NCBI GenBank assembly: GCA_944381455.1
Contig: CALWLF010000063.1
Coordinates: forward strand, 1 to 33,499
DNA: 33,499 bases
Reading direction: 5' to 3'
Origin: an uncultured Clostridia bacterium
GTDB taxonomy: Bacteria; Bacillota; Clostridia; Lachnospirales; Anaerotignaceae
A model generated the notes under the pieces. The model saw nothing but the letters and a program-made list of their open reading frames with translations. It was not told the origin of the DNA and searched no databases. Shown here in pieces: positions 18,403 through 25,047 of this stretch (its first letter is position 1; each line of letters begins with the position of its first letter). The position numbers and the translations under genes are program-made.

Positions 18403-18996
18403 TCACGTTCCTGCTTGCCGTTTTTTCTTCCGCCTGGCAATCTCCTGTTCCAGCGCAGAAAAAAAATCGAAGCCGGAGGCAAAAAATAGTTGGGACTGGT
18501 GCTTAGATGGTCCAAGGGATGTAAAGCCGAGACAGCGTGCAAACCTGCTCCCTTCGTCTGTGACTGTATCGCAGAGGACGTCTTCCATCTGGCAGGGCAG
18601 GTCTTGCTGCAGCTGCCGGTAATAGGAAAAATAAGCTTGCAGCAATTGCTCCATGGCCGTACTGTTTCGATGGGATTGATCGATGACAGCGCAGGAAAAA
18701 AACAGATGCAGTTTTTCCCCGGGTTTTGGCAGAAGGATGTTTTGGGCCGTCAAATTGGCATCGTTATAAGTGCCTGCCAGCAAAGCATCTCGGATGGATT
18801 GGGAAATGGGAAACAGATTCAAAAATCCCACCACCTGGTCTGCTTCTTTGGCACAAAATACCGACGGTGCAAAGCGCAGATACCAGCGATAGCTCTCTTG
18901 GGCCGGTGTAATATCATCCGATGTATAATATTGGCTTTCCAGTTTGGCCATAGCCCAAAAGTCGTCCATGGTCAGTTTTTTGGCAATGGTAATCAT
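18403..18996 (-). CDS. GNAT-fold N-acetyltransferase-like protein
   Basis: This 197-residue protein looks like a divergent GNAT acyltransferase. MITIAKKLTMDDFWAMAKLESQYY at the N-terminus and SVFCAKEADQVVGFLNLFPIS match the first strand-helix and the central strand of the fold. FFSCAVIDQSHRNSTAMEQLLQAYFSYY takes the place of the strand and acetyl-CoA pyrophosphate loop, and CLGFTSLG the last conserved strand. The usual Q/RxxGxG/A loop is not well conserved (DQSHRNSTAM), so activity is uncertain. The C-terminus is very basic (ARRKKKRQ). The substrate is unknown. The ATG has AAAGGAGG five bases upstream. It stands alone between two terminators. Confidence 0.6.
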   Translation of the reverse strand: MITIAKKLTMDDFWAMAKLESQYYTSDDITPAQESYRWYLRFAPSVFCAKEADQVVGFLNLFPISQSIRDALLAGTYNDANLTAQNILLPKPGEKLHLFFSCAVIDQSHRNSTAMEQLLQAYFSYYRQLQQDLPCQMEDVLCDTVTDEGSRFARCLGFTSLGPSKHQSQLFFASGFDFFSALEQEIARRKKKRQAGT

Positions 18997-19093
18997 AAAA
19001 ACCTCCTTTGTTTTTATGGTAGCAGAAAATAAAACAAGAAGAAAGAAAAATTTTATGCCTATGATGCTGAAAAAGCTGAAATAAGAGCATAAG

Positions 19094-19139
19094 AAAAAAC
19101 TCTATCACTCAAAAAGAATGATAGAGCCTTTTTTTATTT
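19094..19139. terminator. Bidirectional intrinsic terminator
   Basis: An 8-bp stem (19100-19107 with 19119-19126) is flanked by an A run on the left and CCTTTTTTTATTTTT on the right, so it can act on both strands. No plus-strand gene ends here. The small minus-strand frame at 19134-19310 ends here. Confidence 0.75.
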
Positions 19140-19310
19140 TTGCCCTTGCAGCAGGCAAAAACAAAGGAGGTAAAACAATGTCATGGCAGGCTGCGGCGTC
19201 AGAGAGGAGACATCGCTTTTTTTCTCTGGCTGTTCTTCCGCTGCTTTTTTTTCTTCCTTTAATATAGGTAAAAACATCTCTGGCAGAGGCCGCCGGTTTT
19301 GGCTGGTCAT
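19134..19310 (-). CDS. Small hypothetical protein
   Basis: This 58-residue frame starts at an ATG with AAGGAAGTGA eight bases upstream and ends at the bidirectional terminator. It is basic and Pro-rich at the start (SQNRRPLPEMFLP), then Lys/Glu-rich (about 16-31), and has a hydrophobic end (AMTLFYLLCFCLLQGQK). I do not recognise a family. A plus-strand frame of 29 codons, 19178-19267, lies opposite it. That frame has an even better site (AAAGGAGGT, six bases before its ATG) and also encodes a basic then strongly hydrophobic peptide. No promoter is visible for the plus-strand frame, so the minus-strand gene is preferred. Confidence 0.35.
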   Translation of the reverse strand: MTSQNRRPLPEMFLPILKEEKKAAEEQPEKKSDVSSLTPQPAMTLFYLLCFCLLQGQK

Positions 19311-19445
19311 GGTGGTCACTTCCTTTTTCTGGGTGCTTAATTATATGTAGTATAAATTATATTTATGATATTTTGTGCATATTTTCATGGTGTACATTTG
19401 TCCATTGTTGTTTTTTATGGTATTTGCCAAACTTTTTCTGTAAGA

Positions 19446-19473
19446 TTGACTTTCCTGCTTCTTTTCGTATAAA
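19446..19473 (+). promoter_or_regulatory. Promoter of the Re-citrate synthase-luxS-icd operon
   Basis: TTGACT (19446-19451), a 16-base spacer and TATAAA (19468-19473). The predicted start near 19480 leaves a leader of about 155 bases before the first gene. Confidence 0.7.
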
Positions 19474-19480
19474 ATAGAAC

Positions 19481-19637
19481 AATAAATAAGAATGAAGTGC
19501 ATTTTCTTATACGATCGCAATGCAATCAACCATGGTTGGAACAAAGGCGGCCGGTGCTGGCCGTTTTTTTATTCCCGTATTGGTTTTTGTTTTTGGTAAC
19601 TGTCGTTTGTGAGAGGCAAGAAAGAGGAGGGAATGCC
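19481..19637 (+). promoter_or_regulatory. 5' leader with internal terminator (possible attenuator) of the citrate synthase operon
   Basis: The leader contains short inverted repeats, including the 12-base palindrome CAACCATGGTTG near 19528-19539. A GC-rich stem follows (19548-19552 with 19559-19563), then seven T (19564-19570): an intrinsic terminator placed between the promoter and the first gene. No T-box or known riboswitch motif was recognised. The frame of the downstream gene is open back to a GTG at 19497 through this terminator, so coupling by a leader peptide is conceivable. Confidence 0.5.
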
Positions 19638-21026
19638 ATGTATCAATTTAATAAGAAAACCAACCTGCTGGAAAGTACGGAACAAAACTACCCCTTGGTT
19701 GCCGTAAAAAAGCCCAATTTATACCGGGATTATTTTCAATATGATGAAATACCAAAAGTAGTCTTCAACCGCCGGATTGTGCCCATGGAAGTGCCGTCGG
19801 AGTTTTGGATCACCGACACCACGTTCCGCGACGGACAGCAGTCTCGTCAGCCTTACACCGTGGAACAGATGACCCATATTTTTGATTTATTACATCGCCT
19901 TTCCGGGCCAAAAGGCATTGTCCGTATGAGCGAGTTTTTCCTTTATACGAAAAAAGACCAGGAAGCCGTTTATAAATGCCTGGAAAAAGGCTATGAATTT
20001 CCGGAAATCACCAGCTGGATCCGGGCCTCTAAAAAAGACTTCCAACTGGTCAAAGAAATTGGTTTGAAAGAAACGGGCATTTTGGTCAGCTGCTCCGATT
20101 ATCATATTTTCCATAAAATGCATATGACGCGCCATCAGGCCGTAGACCATTATTTGGCTGTGGTGCGGGAATGTATTGAAACGGGCGTTATCCCCCGCTG
20201 CCATTTTGAAGACATCACCCGGGCCGATTTCTATGGCTTTGTGGTGCCCTTTGCCACGGCCTTGATGGAATTAAGTCATGAAACCGGTGTGCCGGTAAAA
20301 ATCCGTGCCTGCGACACCATGGGCTATGGCGTCACCTATCCTGGCGCCGTGCTGCCCCGCAGCGTAGAAGGCATCATCTATGGCTTGGTGAACCACGCCG
20401 GTGTGCCCAGCGAATGGCTGGAATGGCACGGACATAACGATTTTTACCGTGCCGTCAATAATGCGTCTTATGCCTGGCTCTATGGCGCCTGCAGCGTCAA
20501 CTGTGCCCTCTTGGGCATTGGGGAACGCACCGGCAATACGCCGCTGGAAGCCATGGTCATTGAATATGCCCAGTTAAGAGGCACCCTGGATGGGATGGAT
20601 ACCACGGTGATTACAGAAATTGCCGAATATTTTGAAAAAGAACTCCATTACCCCATCCCGCCCATGACGCCGTTTGTGGGGAAAAACTTCAACGTCACCC
20701 GCGCCGGTATCCATGCCGATGGTTTGTTGAAAAACGAAGAAATTTATAATATTTTCAATACCGATAAACTGCTGAACCGTCCAGTGAAAATTGCCATCTC
20801 CAATACGTCCGGCACGTCCGGCATTGCCCACTGGATCAATACCCATTTCCATCTGGATGGGGAAGAAGCCGTGAAAAAGACCGACGAATTGGTGGAAATC
20901 ATCTATCAATGGGTCAATGAACAGTATAACCAAGGCCGTGTGACCATGATTACCGATGAAGAATTGGAAGCGCTGACCTTGCAGACGAAAAAAGAACTGG
21001 ATGAAGGAAAGAAGGCAGAAGCATGA
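19638..21026 (+). CDS. Re-type citrate synthase (DRE-TIM homocitrate/isopropylmalate synthase family)
   Basis: This 462-residue DRE-TIM metallolyase condenses acetyl-CoA with an oxoacid. DTTFRDGQQ (60-68) is the metal and substrate signature, and HGHND (264-268) supplies the second metal-ligand pair. The sequence pattern PNLYRxxFxYxEIP near the start, PRCHFEDITRADFYGFVVPFA and KIRACDTMGYGVTYPGAxLPRS is that of the clostridial Re-citrate synthase described from Clostridium kluyveri, often mis-annotated as 2-isopropylmalate synthase. No LeuA regulatory domain is present. The neighbouring isocitrate dehydrogenase strongly supports citrate synthesis over leucine or homocitrate synthesis. The ATG follows AGAGGAGGGAATGCC. 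The stop overlaps the luxS start as ATGA. The enzyme would give citrate for glutamate synthesis through the oxidative branch of the cycle. Confidence 0.85.
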   Translation: MYQFNKKTNLLESTEQNYPLVAVKKPNLYRDYFQYDEIPKVVFNRRIVPMEVPSEFWITDTTFRDGQQSRQPYTVEQMTHIFDLLHRLSGPKGIVRMSEFFLYTKKDQEAVYKCLEKGYEFPEITSWIRASKKDFQLVKEIGLKETGILVSCSDYHIFHKMHMTRHQAVDHYLAVVRECIETGVIPRCHFEDITRADFYGFVVPFATALMELSHETGVPVKIRACDTMGYGVTYPGAVLPRSVEGIIYGLVNHAGVPSEWLEWHGHNDFYRAVNNASYAWLYGACSVNCALLGIGERTGNTPLEAMVIEYAQLRGTLDGMDTTVITEIAEYFEKELHYPIPPMTPFVGKNFNVTRAGIHADGLLKNEEIYNIFNTDKLLNRPVKIAISNTSGTSGIAHWINTHFHLDGEEAVKKTDELVEIIYQWVNEQYNQGRVTMITDEELEALTLQTKKELDEGKKAEA

Positions 21027-21538
21027 AAGACAGTGTATCCTTTCAGGTAGACCATTCCAAATTGGACCGGGGCATTTATCTTTCTAAAATAGACCGTCTG
21101 GGGCAGGTGGATACGGTGACGCTGGATATCCGCATGAGAAAACCCTATCAGGAACCCATTTTGCCCAACGAAACACTCCACACCATGGAGCATTGCTTTG
21201 CCACGGCGGTGCGGGATGTCTGCGCCGATCGCAAAAAAGAATCGGTGGCCTATTTCGGCCCCATGGGCTGTCAAACCGGGTTTTATCTGGTGGTCAATTT
21301 CTTGGACACCAGAAAAGAAGAGCTCTATCCCATCCTTTCGCAGATTTTGCAAGAGGCCATGACGGAGTTAAAACAAATGAAAGAAGTACCGGCCAAAAAT
21401 GCCCTGCAATGCGGCTATTATCTTTCTTTGACCGATATGGATGCCTTAAAGCCTGCCATTGACGATTTGGCAGCCATGGTGGATGGCATCTGCCAAAGAG
21501 GCCAGTTTGATTCATATGTATATCTGGAAGAACAATAA
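21023..21538 (+). CDS. luxS: S-ribosylhomocysteine lyase
   Basis: This 171-residue LuxS cleaves S-ribosylhomocysteine to homocysteine and the autoinducer-2 precursor in the activated methyl cycle. The metal site is intact: HTMEH gives His53, Glu56 and His57, and QCGYY gives Cys130. GPMGCQTGFY holds the catalytic Cys83. The length is slightly above the usual 150-160, mainly at the C-terminus. Its start overlaps the citrate synthase stop by four bases, and the isocitrate dehydrogenase gene follows 16 bases later, so it is embedded in a central-carbon operon. No other methyl-cycle gene (such as mtnN or metK) is in the window. The site upstream (GGAAAGAAGG) is moderate, consistent with translational coupling. 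Confidence 0.95.
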   Translation: MKDSVSFQVDHSKLDRGIYLSKIDRLGQVDTVTLDIRMRKPYQEPILPNETLHTMEHCFATAVRDVCADRKKESVAYFGPMGCQTGFYLVVNFLDTRKEELYPILSQILQEAMTELKQMKEVPAKNALQCGYYLSLTDMDALKPAIDDLAAMVDGICQRGQFDSYVYLEEQ

Positions 21539-21554
21539 GGAGGCGTAATCGACG

Positions 21555-22715
21555 TTGAAATTAGATATTGCACAGGCAAAAGAACAGTTTGGAAAACTGC
21601 TGGAAGAACAGTTAAAACGGGTGGAAGTGATGAATGCCAATAAGGAAGATTTGGACTTTGCTTCCCTTCGTCCCATCATCATCGGCATTGCCGGCGGCGA
21701 CGGCATTGGCCCAGCCATCACGGCCCAGGGCAAACGGGTGATGGAAGCGCTGTTGGCCGATTGGGTGGCCGAAGGCAAAGTGGAATTTCGAGATATTGAC
21801 GGCTTGACCATCGAAAACCGGGTGGCCGCCAACCAGGCCATCCCAGACGATGTGCTGGCACAGCTGAAACAATGCCATGTCATCTTGAAAGGCCCCACCA
21901 CCACCCCAAGAAAAGGCGATCCCTGGCCAAACATCGAAAGCGCCAATGTGAAAATGAGAAAAGAACTGGACCTCTTTGCCAATGTGCGTCCGGTACGGGT
22001 GCCGGAACAAGGCATCGACTGGACCTTCTTCCGGGAAAACACCGAAGGGGCCTATGCCCTGGGCAGCAAAGGCTTTTCTGTGGGCGATGATTTAAACATT
22101 GATTTCACCGTTGTCACCCAGGAAGGCACCGAACGGATCATCCGCGCCGCCTTTGAATATGCCAGAAAGAACGGCAAAACCCGCGTGACTGCCGTTACCA
22201 AAGCCAATATCATCAAAACCACCGACGGCAAATTTTTGGAAGTATTTTATGAAATTGCCAAAGAATATCCGAATATCAAAGCCGATGACTGGTATATTGA
22301 TATCATGACAGCCAAACTCATCGACGAAAACCGCCGCAAAGAATTCCAGGTGATGGTGCTGCCAAATCTCTATGGCGATATCATCACCGACGAAGCCGCC
22401 GAATTCCAAGGCGGTGTCGGCACCGCCGGCAGCAGCAACATCGGTCATAAATATGCCATGTTTGAAGCTATCCACGGCTCTGCCCCTCGGATGGTGGCCG
22501 AAGGAAGAGCCCAGTATGCCGATCCTTGCAGCATCATGCGGGCCGTTGTGCTGCTCTTAAGCCATATCGGCGCCCAGGAGGCAGCCAATAAACTGGAAAA
22601 AGCCTTGGATATCTGCACCTTGACGGAGCGGAAAGTGGTGACCACAGGCCGTCCAGATGGCGCAACCAATGCCCAGTTGACCGATTATATCATCGAAACC
22701 ATTCAACAGCTTTAA
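21555..22715 (+). CDS. icd: Isocitrate dehydrogenase (isocitrate/isopropylmalate dehydrogenase family)
   Basis: This 386-residue enzyme of the beta-decarboxylating dehydrogenase family oxidises isocitrate to 2-oxoglutarate. IESANVKMRKELDLFANVRPVR has the SxNxxxR substrate-binding pattern of isocitrate dehydrogenases, and FRENTEGAYALG and NLYGDIITDEAAEFQGGVG are the other family signatures. The coenzyme loop reads HGSAPRMVAEGRAQYADP. It lacks the Lys-Tyr pair of NADP-dependent E. coli Icd, so NAD is more likely, but the Arg-Met pair is not the standard NAD form. The first 35 residues are an added helical extension. The start is TTG at 21555 behind TAAGGAGG, slightly distant. Third gene of the operon; a strong terminator follows. 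With Re-citrate synthase it forms the path to glutamate, and aconitase must be elsewhere. Confidence 0.88.
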   Translation: MKLDIAQAKEQFGKLLEEQLKRVEVMNANKEDLDFASLRPIIIGIAGGDGIGPAITAQGKRVMEALLADWVAEGKVEFRDIDGLTIENRVAANQAIPDDVLAQLKQCHVILKGPTTTPRKGDPWPNIESANVKMRKELDLFANVRPVRVPEQGIDWTFFRENTEGAYALGSKGFSVGDDLNIDFTVVTQEGTERIIRAAFEYARKNGKTRVTAVTKANIIKTTDGKFLEVFYEIAKEYPNIKADDWYIDIMTAKLIDENRRKEFQVMVLPNLYGDIITDEAAEFQGGVGTAGSSNIGHKYAMFEAIHGSAPRMVAEGRAQYADPCSIMRAVVLLLSHIGAQEAANKLEKALDICTLTERKVVTTGRPDGATNAQLTDYIIETIQQL

Positions 22716-22721
22716 AAAAAG

Positions 22722-22758
22722 AAAAGCGCTTCCGTGTGAAACACGGAAGCGCTTTTTT
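22722..22758. terminator. Strong terminator between icd and larA, bidirectional
   Basis: A perfect 16-bp stem (22722-22737 with 22741-22756) has a 3-base loop. T tracts lie on both sides (a T run on the plus strand, TTTTCTTTTTTTAAA on the minus), suited to the two converging genes. Confidence 0.93.
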
Positions 22759-22777
22759 ATGGTGTCGGGAAATAAGT

Positions 22778-24076
22778 TTAAAGGTCTTGGCTAGCCATGG
22801 TGTTTGCTGCATAAGGCATGAGATAAGTGGAAAGATGTTCTTTTCCCGTCAGTTTTTTTGCCAGCAAAACGGCTTCTTCCACCGTAGGCGCTGTGTGGAT
22901 GTCTGTTTTTGCAAACATCTCCGGTGCCATGCTGGAAACGAGGATAAAATGGACTTTTGTGGCCACTTCAAAAAGCCGGAACCCGGTAAACCGGCCAATG
23001 CCATAATTTTCCCGTAAATAAATTTCTCGATCCAGCATGTTGTCAAACTCAAAAGCAAATTTTTCTGTATCGGGATTGCCAAAGCCTTCCCGGCACTCCG
23101 ATACCAGAATCAAAACCCCTTCTTTTGGCTTGATGGCGCCAATGGCGTTAAAGACAGGTTTGACGGCCTGATAGAAATTGATGTCTTTGGGATAGCCGCA
23201 GGCAGAAGCGATGACCAGATCGGCCCGCTGGTCGATTTTCACCCCGTCCATTTGTTTGACCAAAGCGGCAGCCGCTTCGTGGGCTTTGAAAATGTCCCCG
23301 GCAAAGCAGGCGGCAATTTTTTGGTTGCTGTCTACAACGGAGTTAACAATAAAGGAAATATTGGCAAACTTGGCCGCTTCGTTCATGTCGGCATGGAGGG
23401 GATTGGTGTCATTAAAAATGCCGCAGGCGCAGGTTTCCACGGCGCCGCTGCCGGCGGGGCCTGGTTTGAAATACATTTTATGGTTGAAATTGATGGTGGA
23501 ACGGCTGGAGATGCCAGGCAAAACAGTTTTTCTGCCGCCGCCAAAACCGGCCAGAAAATGGAACACCACGCCGCCCACCAAAATCCGATGGTCGCAGGCC
23601 ATGGCATGGGCGTTAACCTGCATGACGTTGCCAAAGGAGGAAACGCCGGTTTCCACCACATCGCCGTCGCACAGGTGGTTTTCAATTTTGATGCGTTTGT
23701 AGAGGTCTTCGCCAATGAGCTGGATAAAATCGGCTTCTTCTTGCAGCCGGTGGGTGCCTACGGCGGCAATGAACAAGATGTTTTCATCCGGCACGCCAAT
23801 TTGGTTCAATTTTTCCACCAAAATACGGCAGATGACAGCCGGTCTGGACCAAAGGCGCGTCACATCAGGCACAACAATACACACCGTCTGCCCGGCTTTG
23901 ACAATATCCTCCAGTTTTGGAGAACCAATGGGGTGTTCGATGGCATCGCGGATGATTTCTTCTTCCGTGCGCAATGGGATATCCACTTGGTTTGGTTCTA
24001 GGATGCGGAGCACATCTTCTTCGGGGTAGTCAAATTGGATGGTTCCGTCTCCGTAGCGAAACTGATAGTTGGCCAT
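22778..24076 (-). CDS. larA: LarA family nickel-pincer-nucleotide racemase
   Basis: This 432-residue homologue of lactate racemase LarA uses the nickel-pincer nucleotide cofactor to racemise or epimerise 2-hydroxyacids. The key residues are all in place: DVTR at 71-74, His109 in GTHR, His173 in FHFLAGFGGGRK, Lys183 (the cofactor-attached lysine) in GGGRK, and His199 in TINFNHK. The family acts on several 2-hydroxyacids, so lactate is only one possibility. The cofactor-synthesis genes larB, larC and larE are not in this window and must be encoded elsewhere if the protein is active. The ATG has AAGGAGG upstream, and an extended -10 promoter lies at 24121. It is a single-gene unit. Confidence 0.88.
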   Translation of the reverse strand: MANYQFRYGDGTIQFDYPEEDVLRILEPNQVDIPLRTEEEIIRDAIEHPIGSPKLEDIVKAGQTVCIVVPDVTRLWSRPAVICRILVEKLNQIGVPDENILFIAAVGTHRLQEEADFIQLIGEDLYKRIKIENHLCDGDVVETGVSSFGNVMQVNAHAMACDHRILVGGVVFHFLAGFGGGRKTVLPGISSRSTINFNHKMYFKPGPAGSGAVETCACGIFNDTNPLHADMNEAAKFANISFIVNSVVDSNQKIAACFAGDIFKAHEAAAALVKQMDGVKIDQRADLVIASACGYPKDINFYQAVKPVFNAIGAIKPKEGVLILVSECREGFGNPDTEKFAFEFDNMLDREIYLRENYGIGRFTGFRLFEVATKVHFILVSSMAPEMFAKTDIHTAPTVEEAVLLAKKLTGKEHLSTYLMPYAANTMASQDL

Positions 24077-24120
24077 AGCTTTCCCTCCTTATCATGGAAA
24101 CAAAATACGAATATAGTTTG

Positions 24121-24149
24121 ATTATACCATTGAAGCACTTTGTATGAAA
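24121..24149 (-). promoter_or_regulatory. Probable larA promoter
   Basis: On the minus strand a perfect TATAAT (24121-24126) is preceded by an extended TGG. A poor -35 (TTTCAT, 24144-24149) lies at 17 bases. It is 45 bases before the larA ATG. Confidence 0.55.
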
Positions 24150-24197
24150 CTGGTTTTGAATAAAAATAATCGATTATATTAGTAGATCGAATAGCAG

Positions 24198-24226
24198 TTG
24201 CACGGATGAATGTAAGTTGTTATAAT
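24198..24226 (+). promoter_or_regulatory. Promoter of the EcsC family gene
   Basis: TTGCAC (24198-24203), a 17-base spacer and a perfect TATAAT (24221-24226), about 85 bases before the ATG at 24311. The surrounding DNA is clearly more AT-rich than the flanking genes. Confidence 0.7.
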
Positions 24227-24310
24227 AATTGGGAATATTTGGCTGCGCGAAATTTGCAGATTCTATTTTGAGTATCTGATTTTATGGTTTTATGACAGGG
24301 GGAATGCGAA

Positions 24311-24982
24311 ATGAAAATAGGACAAGAAGAAATAATGCAGCTATTGGATAATTTGTATGCACAATCTATTCAAGGAATTGCCAAGATTAGTCCACCAATT
24401 AGCGTATTGGCAAACGATTATATGCAAAAAGAAAAAGATACGCAGTTAGCAGCAAAAAAATTTATCCGTTATCAAATTGCAAAATGCACGACATCAGGAT
24501 TTGTATCTGGTTTAGGTGGGATGATTACACTGCCTGTAGCCATTCCGGCCAACATTAGCAGTGTCTTGTATGTACAAATGCGGATGATTGCTTGTTTGGC
24601 ATATATGGGAGGATATGATACAGAAAGTGACCAAGTGCAGACATTGGTTTATGCATGTCTGGCTGGTGTTTCTGTGGACCAAATGCTAAAGAGTGTGGGA
24701 ATACAGTTTGGCAATCAATTTGCCACAGCAATGATTAAAAAAATACCAGGAGATGTTTTGGTAAAGATCAATCAAAAAGTAGGGTTCCGTTTTGTCACAA
24801 AGTTTGGGACAAAAGGTGTGATTAACATTGGAAAAGCAGTACCGCTGGTAGGCGGAGTAATCAGCGGTGGGTTTGATTTTGCAGAAACAAAGCTGATTGC
24901 AAATCGTGCATACTGTTTGTTTCTAGAGGGTGATATGTCAGCACTTTCTGATGACAAGGAAGGTTCTGTGGAAATGGCATAA
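24311..24982 (+). CDS. EcsC family protein
   Basis: This 223-residue protein matches the EcsC family: KFIRYQIAKCTTSGFVSGLGGMITLPVAIPANISSVLYVQMRMIACLAYMGGYDTESDQVQT (about 47-110, quoted here as a span rather than one motif) carries the conserved SGF, GLGG, TLP, IPANI and QMRMI signatures. A second hydrophobic, Gly-rich segment (GKAVPLVGGVISGGFDFAETK) follows. EcsC is named from the Bacillus ecs ABC-transporter operon, but stand-alone members are common and their function is not known. The hydrophobic stretches suggest membrane association. Codon use (many A/T third positions) is unlike its GC-richer neighbours, pointing to acquisition. The ATG follows GGGGGAATGCGAA. A long terminator shared with the converging antiporter gene follows. 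Confidence 0.8.
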   Translation: MKIGQEEIMQLLDNLYAQSIQGIAKISPPISVLANDYMQKEKDTQLAAKKFIRYQIAKCTTSGFVSGLGGMITLPVAIPANISSVLYVQMRMIACLAYMGGYDTESDQVQTLVYACLAGVSVDQMLKSVGIQFGNQFATAMIKKIPGDVLVKINQKVGFRFVTKFGTKGVINIGKAVPLVGGVISGGFDFAETKLIANRAYCLFLEGDMSALSDDKEGSVEMA

Positions 24983-25006
24983 AATAGGAGCTATTCGAGG
25001 TTACTA

Positions 25007-25047
25007 GGTAAAAAAATAAAGCGCAGAAAGCGCTTTATTTTTTTACC
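25007..25047. terminator. Bidirectional terminator shared by the EcsC gene and the antiporter gene
   Basis: A perfect 18-bp stem (25007-25024 with 25030-25047) has a 5-base loop, with A and T runs making it symmetric for both strands. It contains the stop codon of the antiporter gene (25035-25037). Confidence 0.92.

Noticed and set aside
19497..19637. N-terminal extension of the citrate synthase from a GTG at 19497
   Set aside because: It would translate through the leader terminator; the ATG at 19638 has a strong ribosome binding site and fits the family N-terminus.
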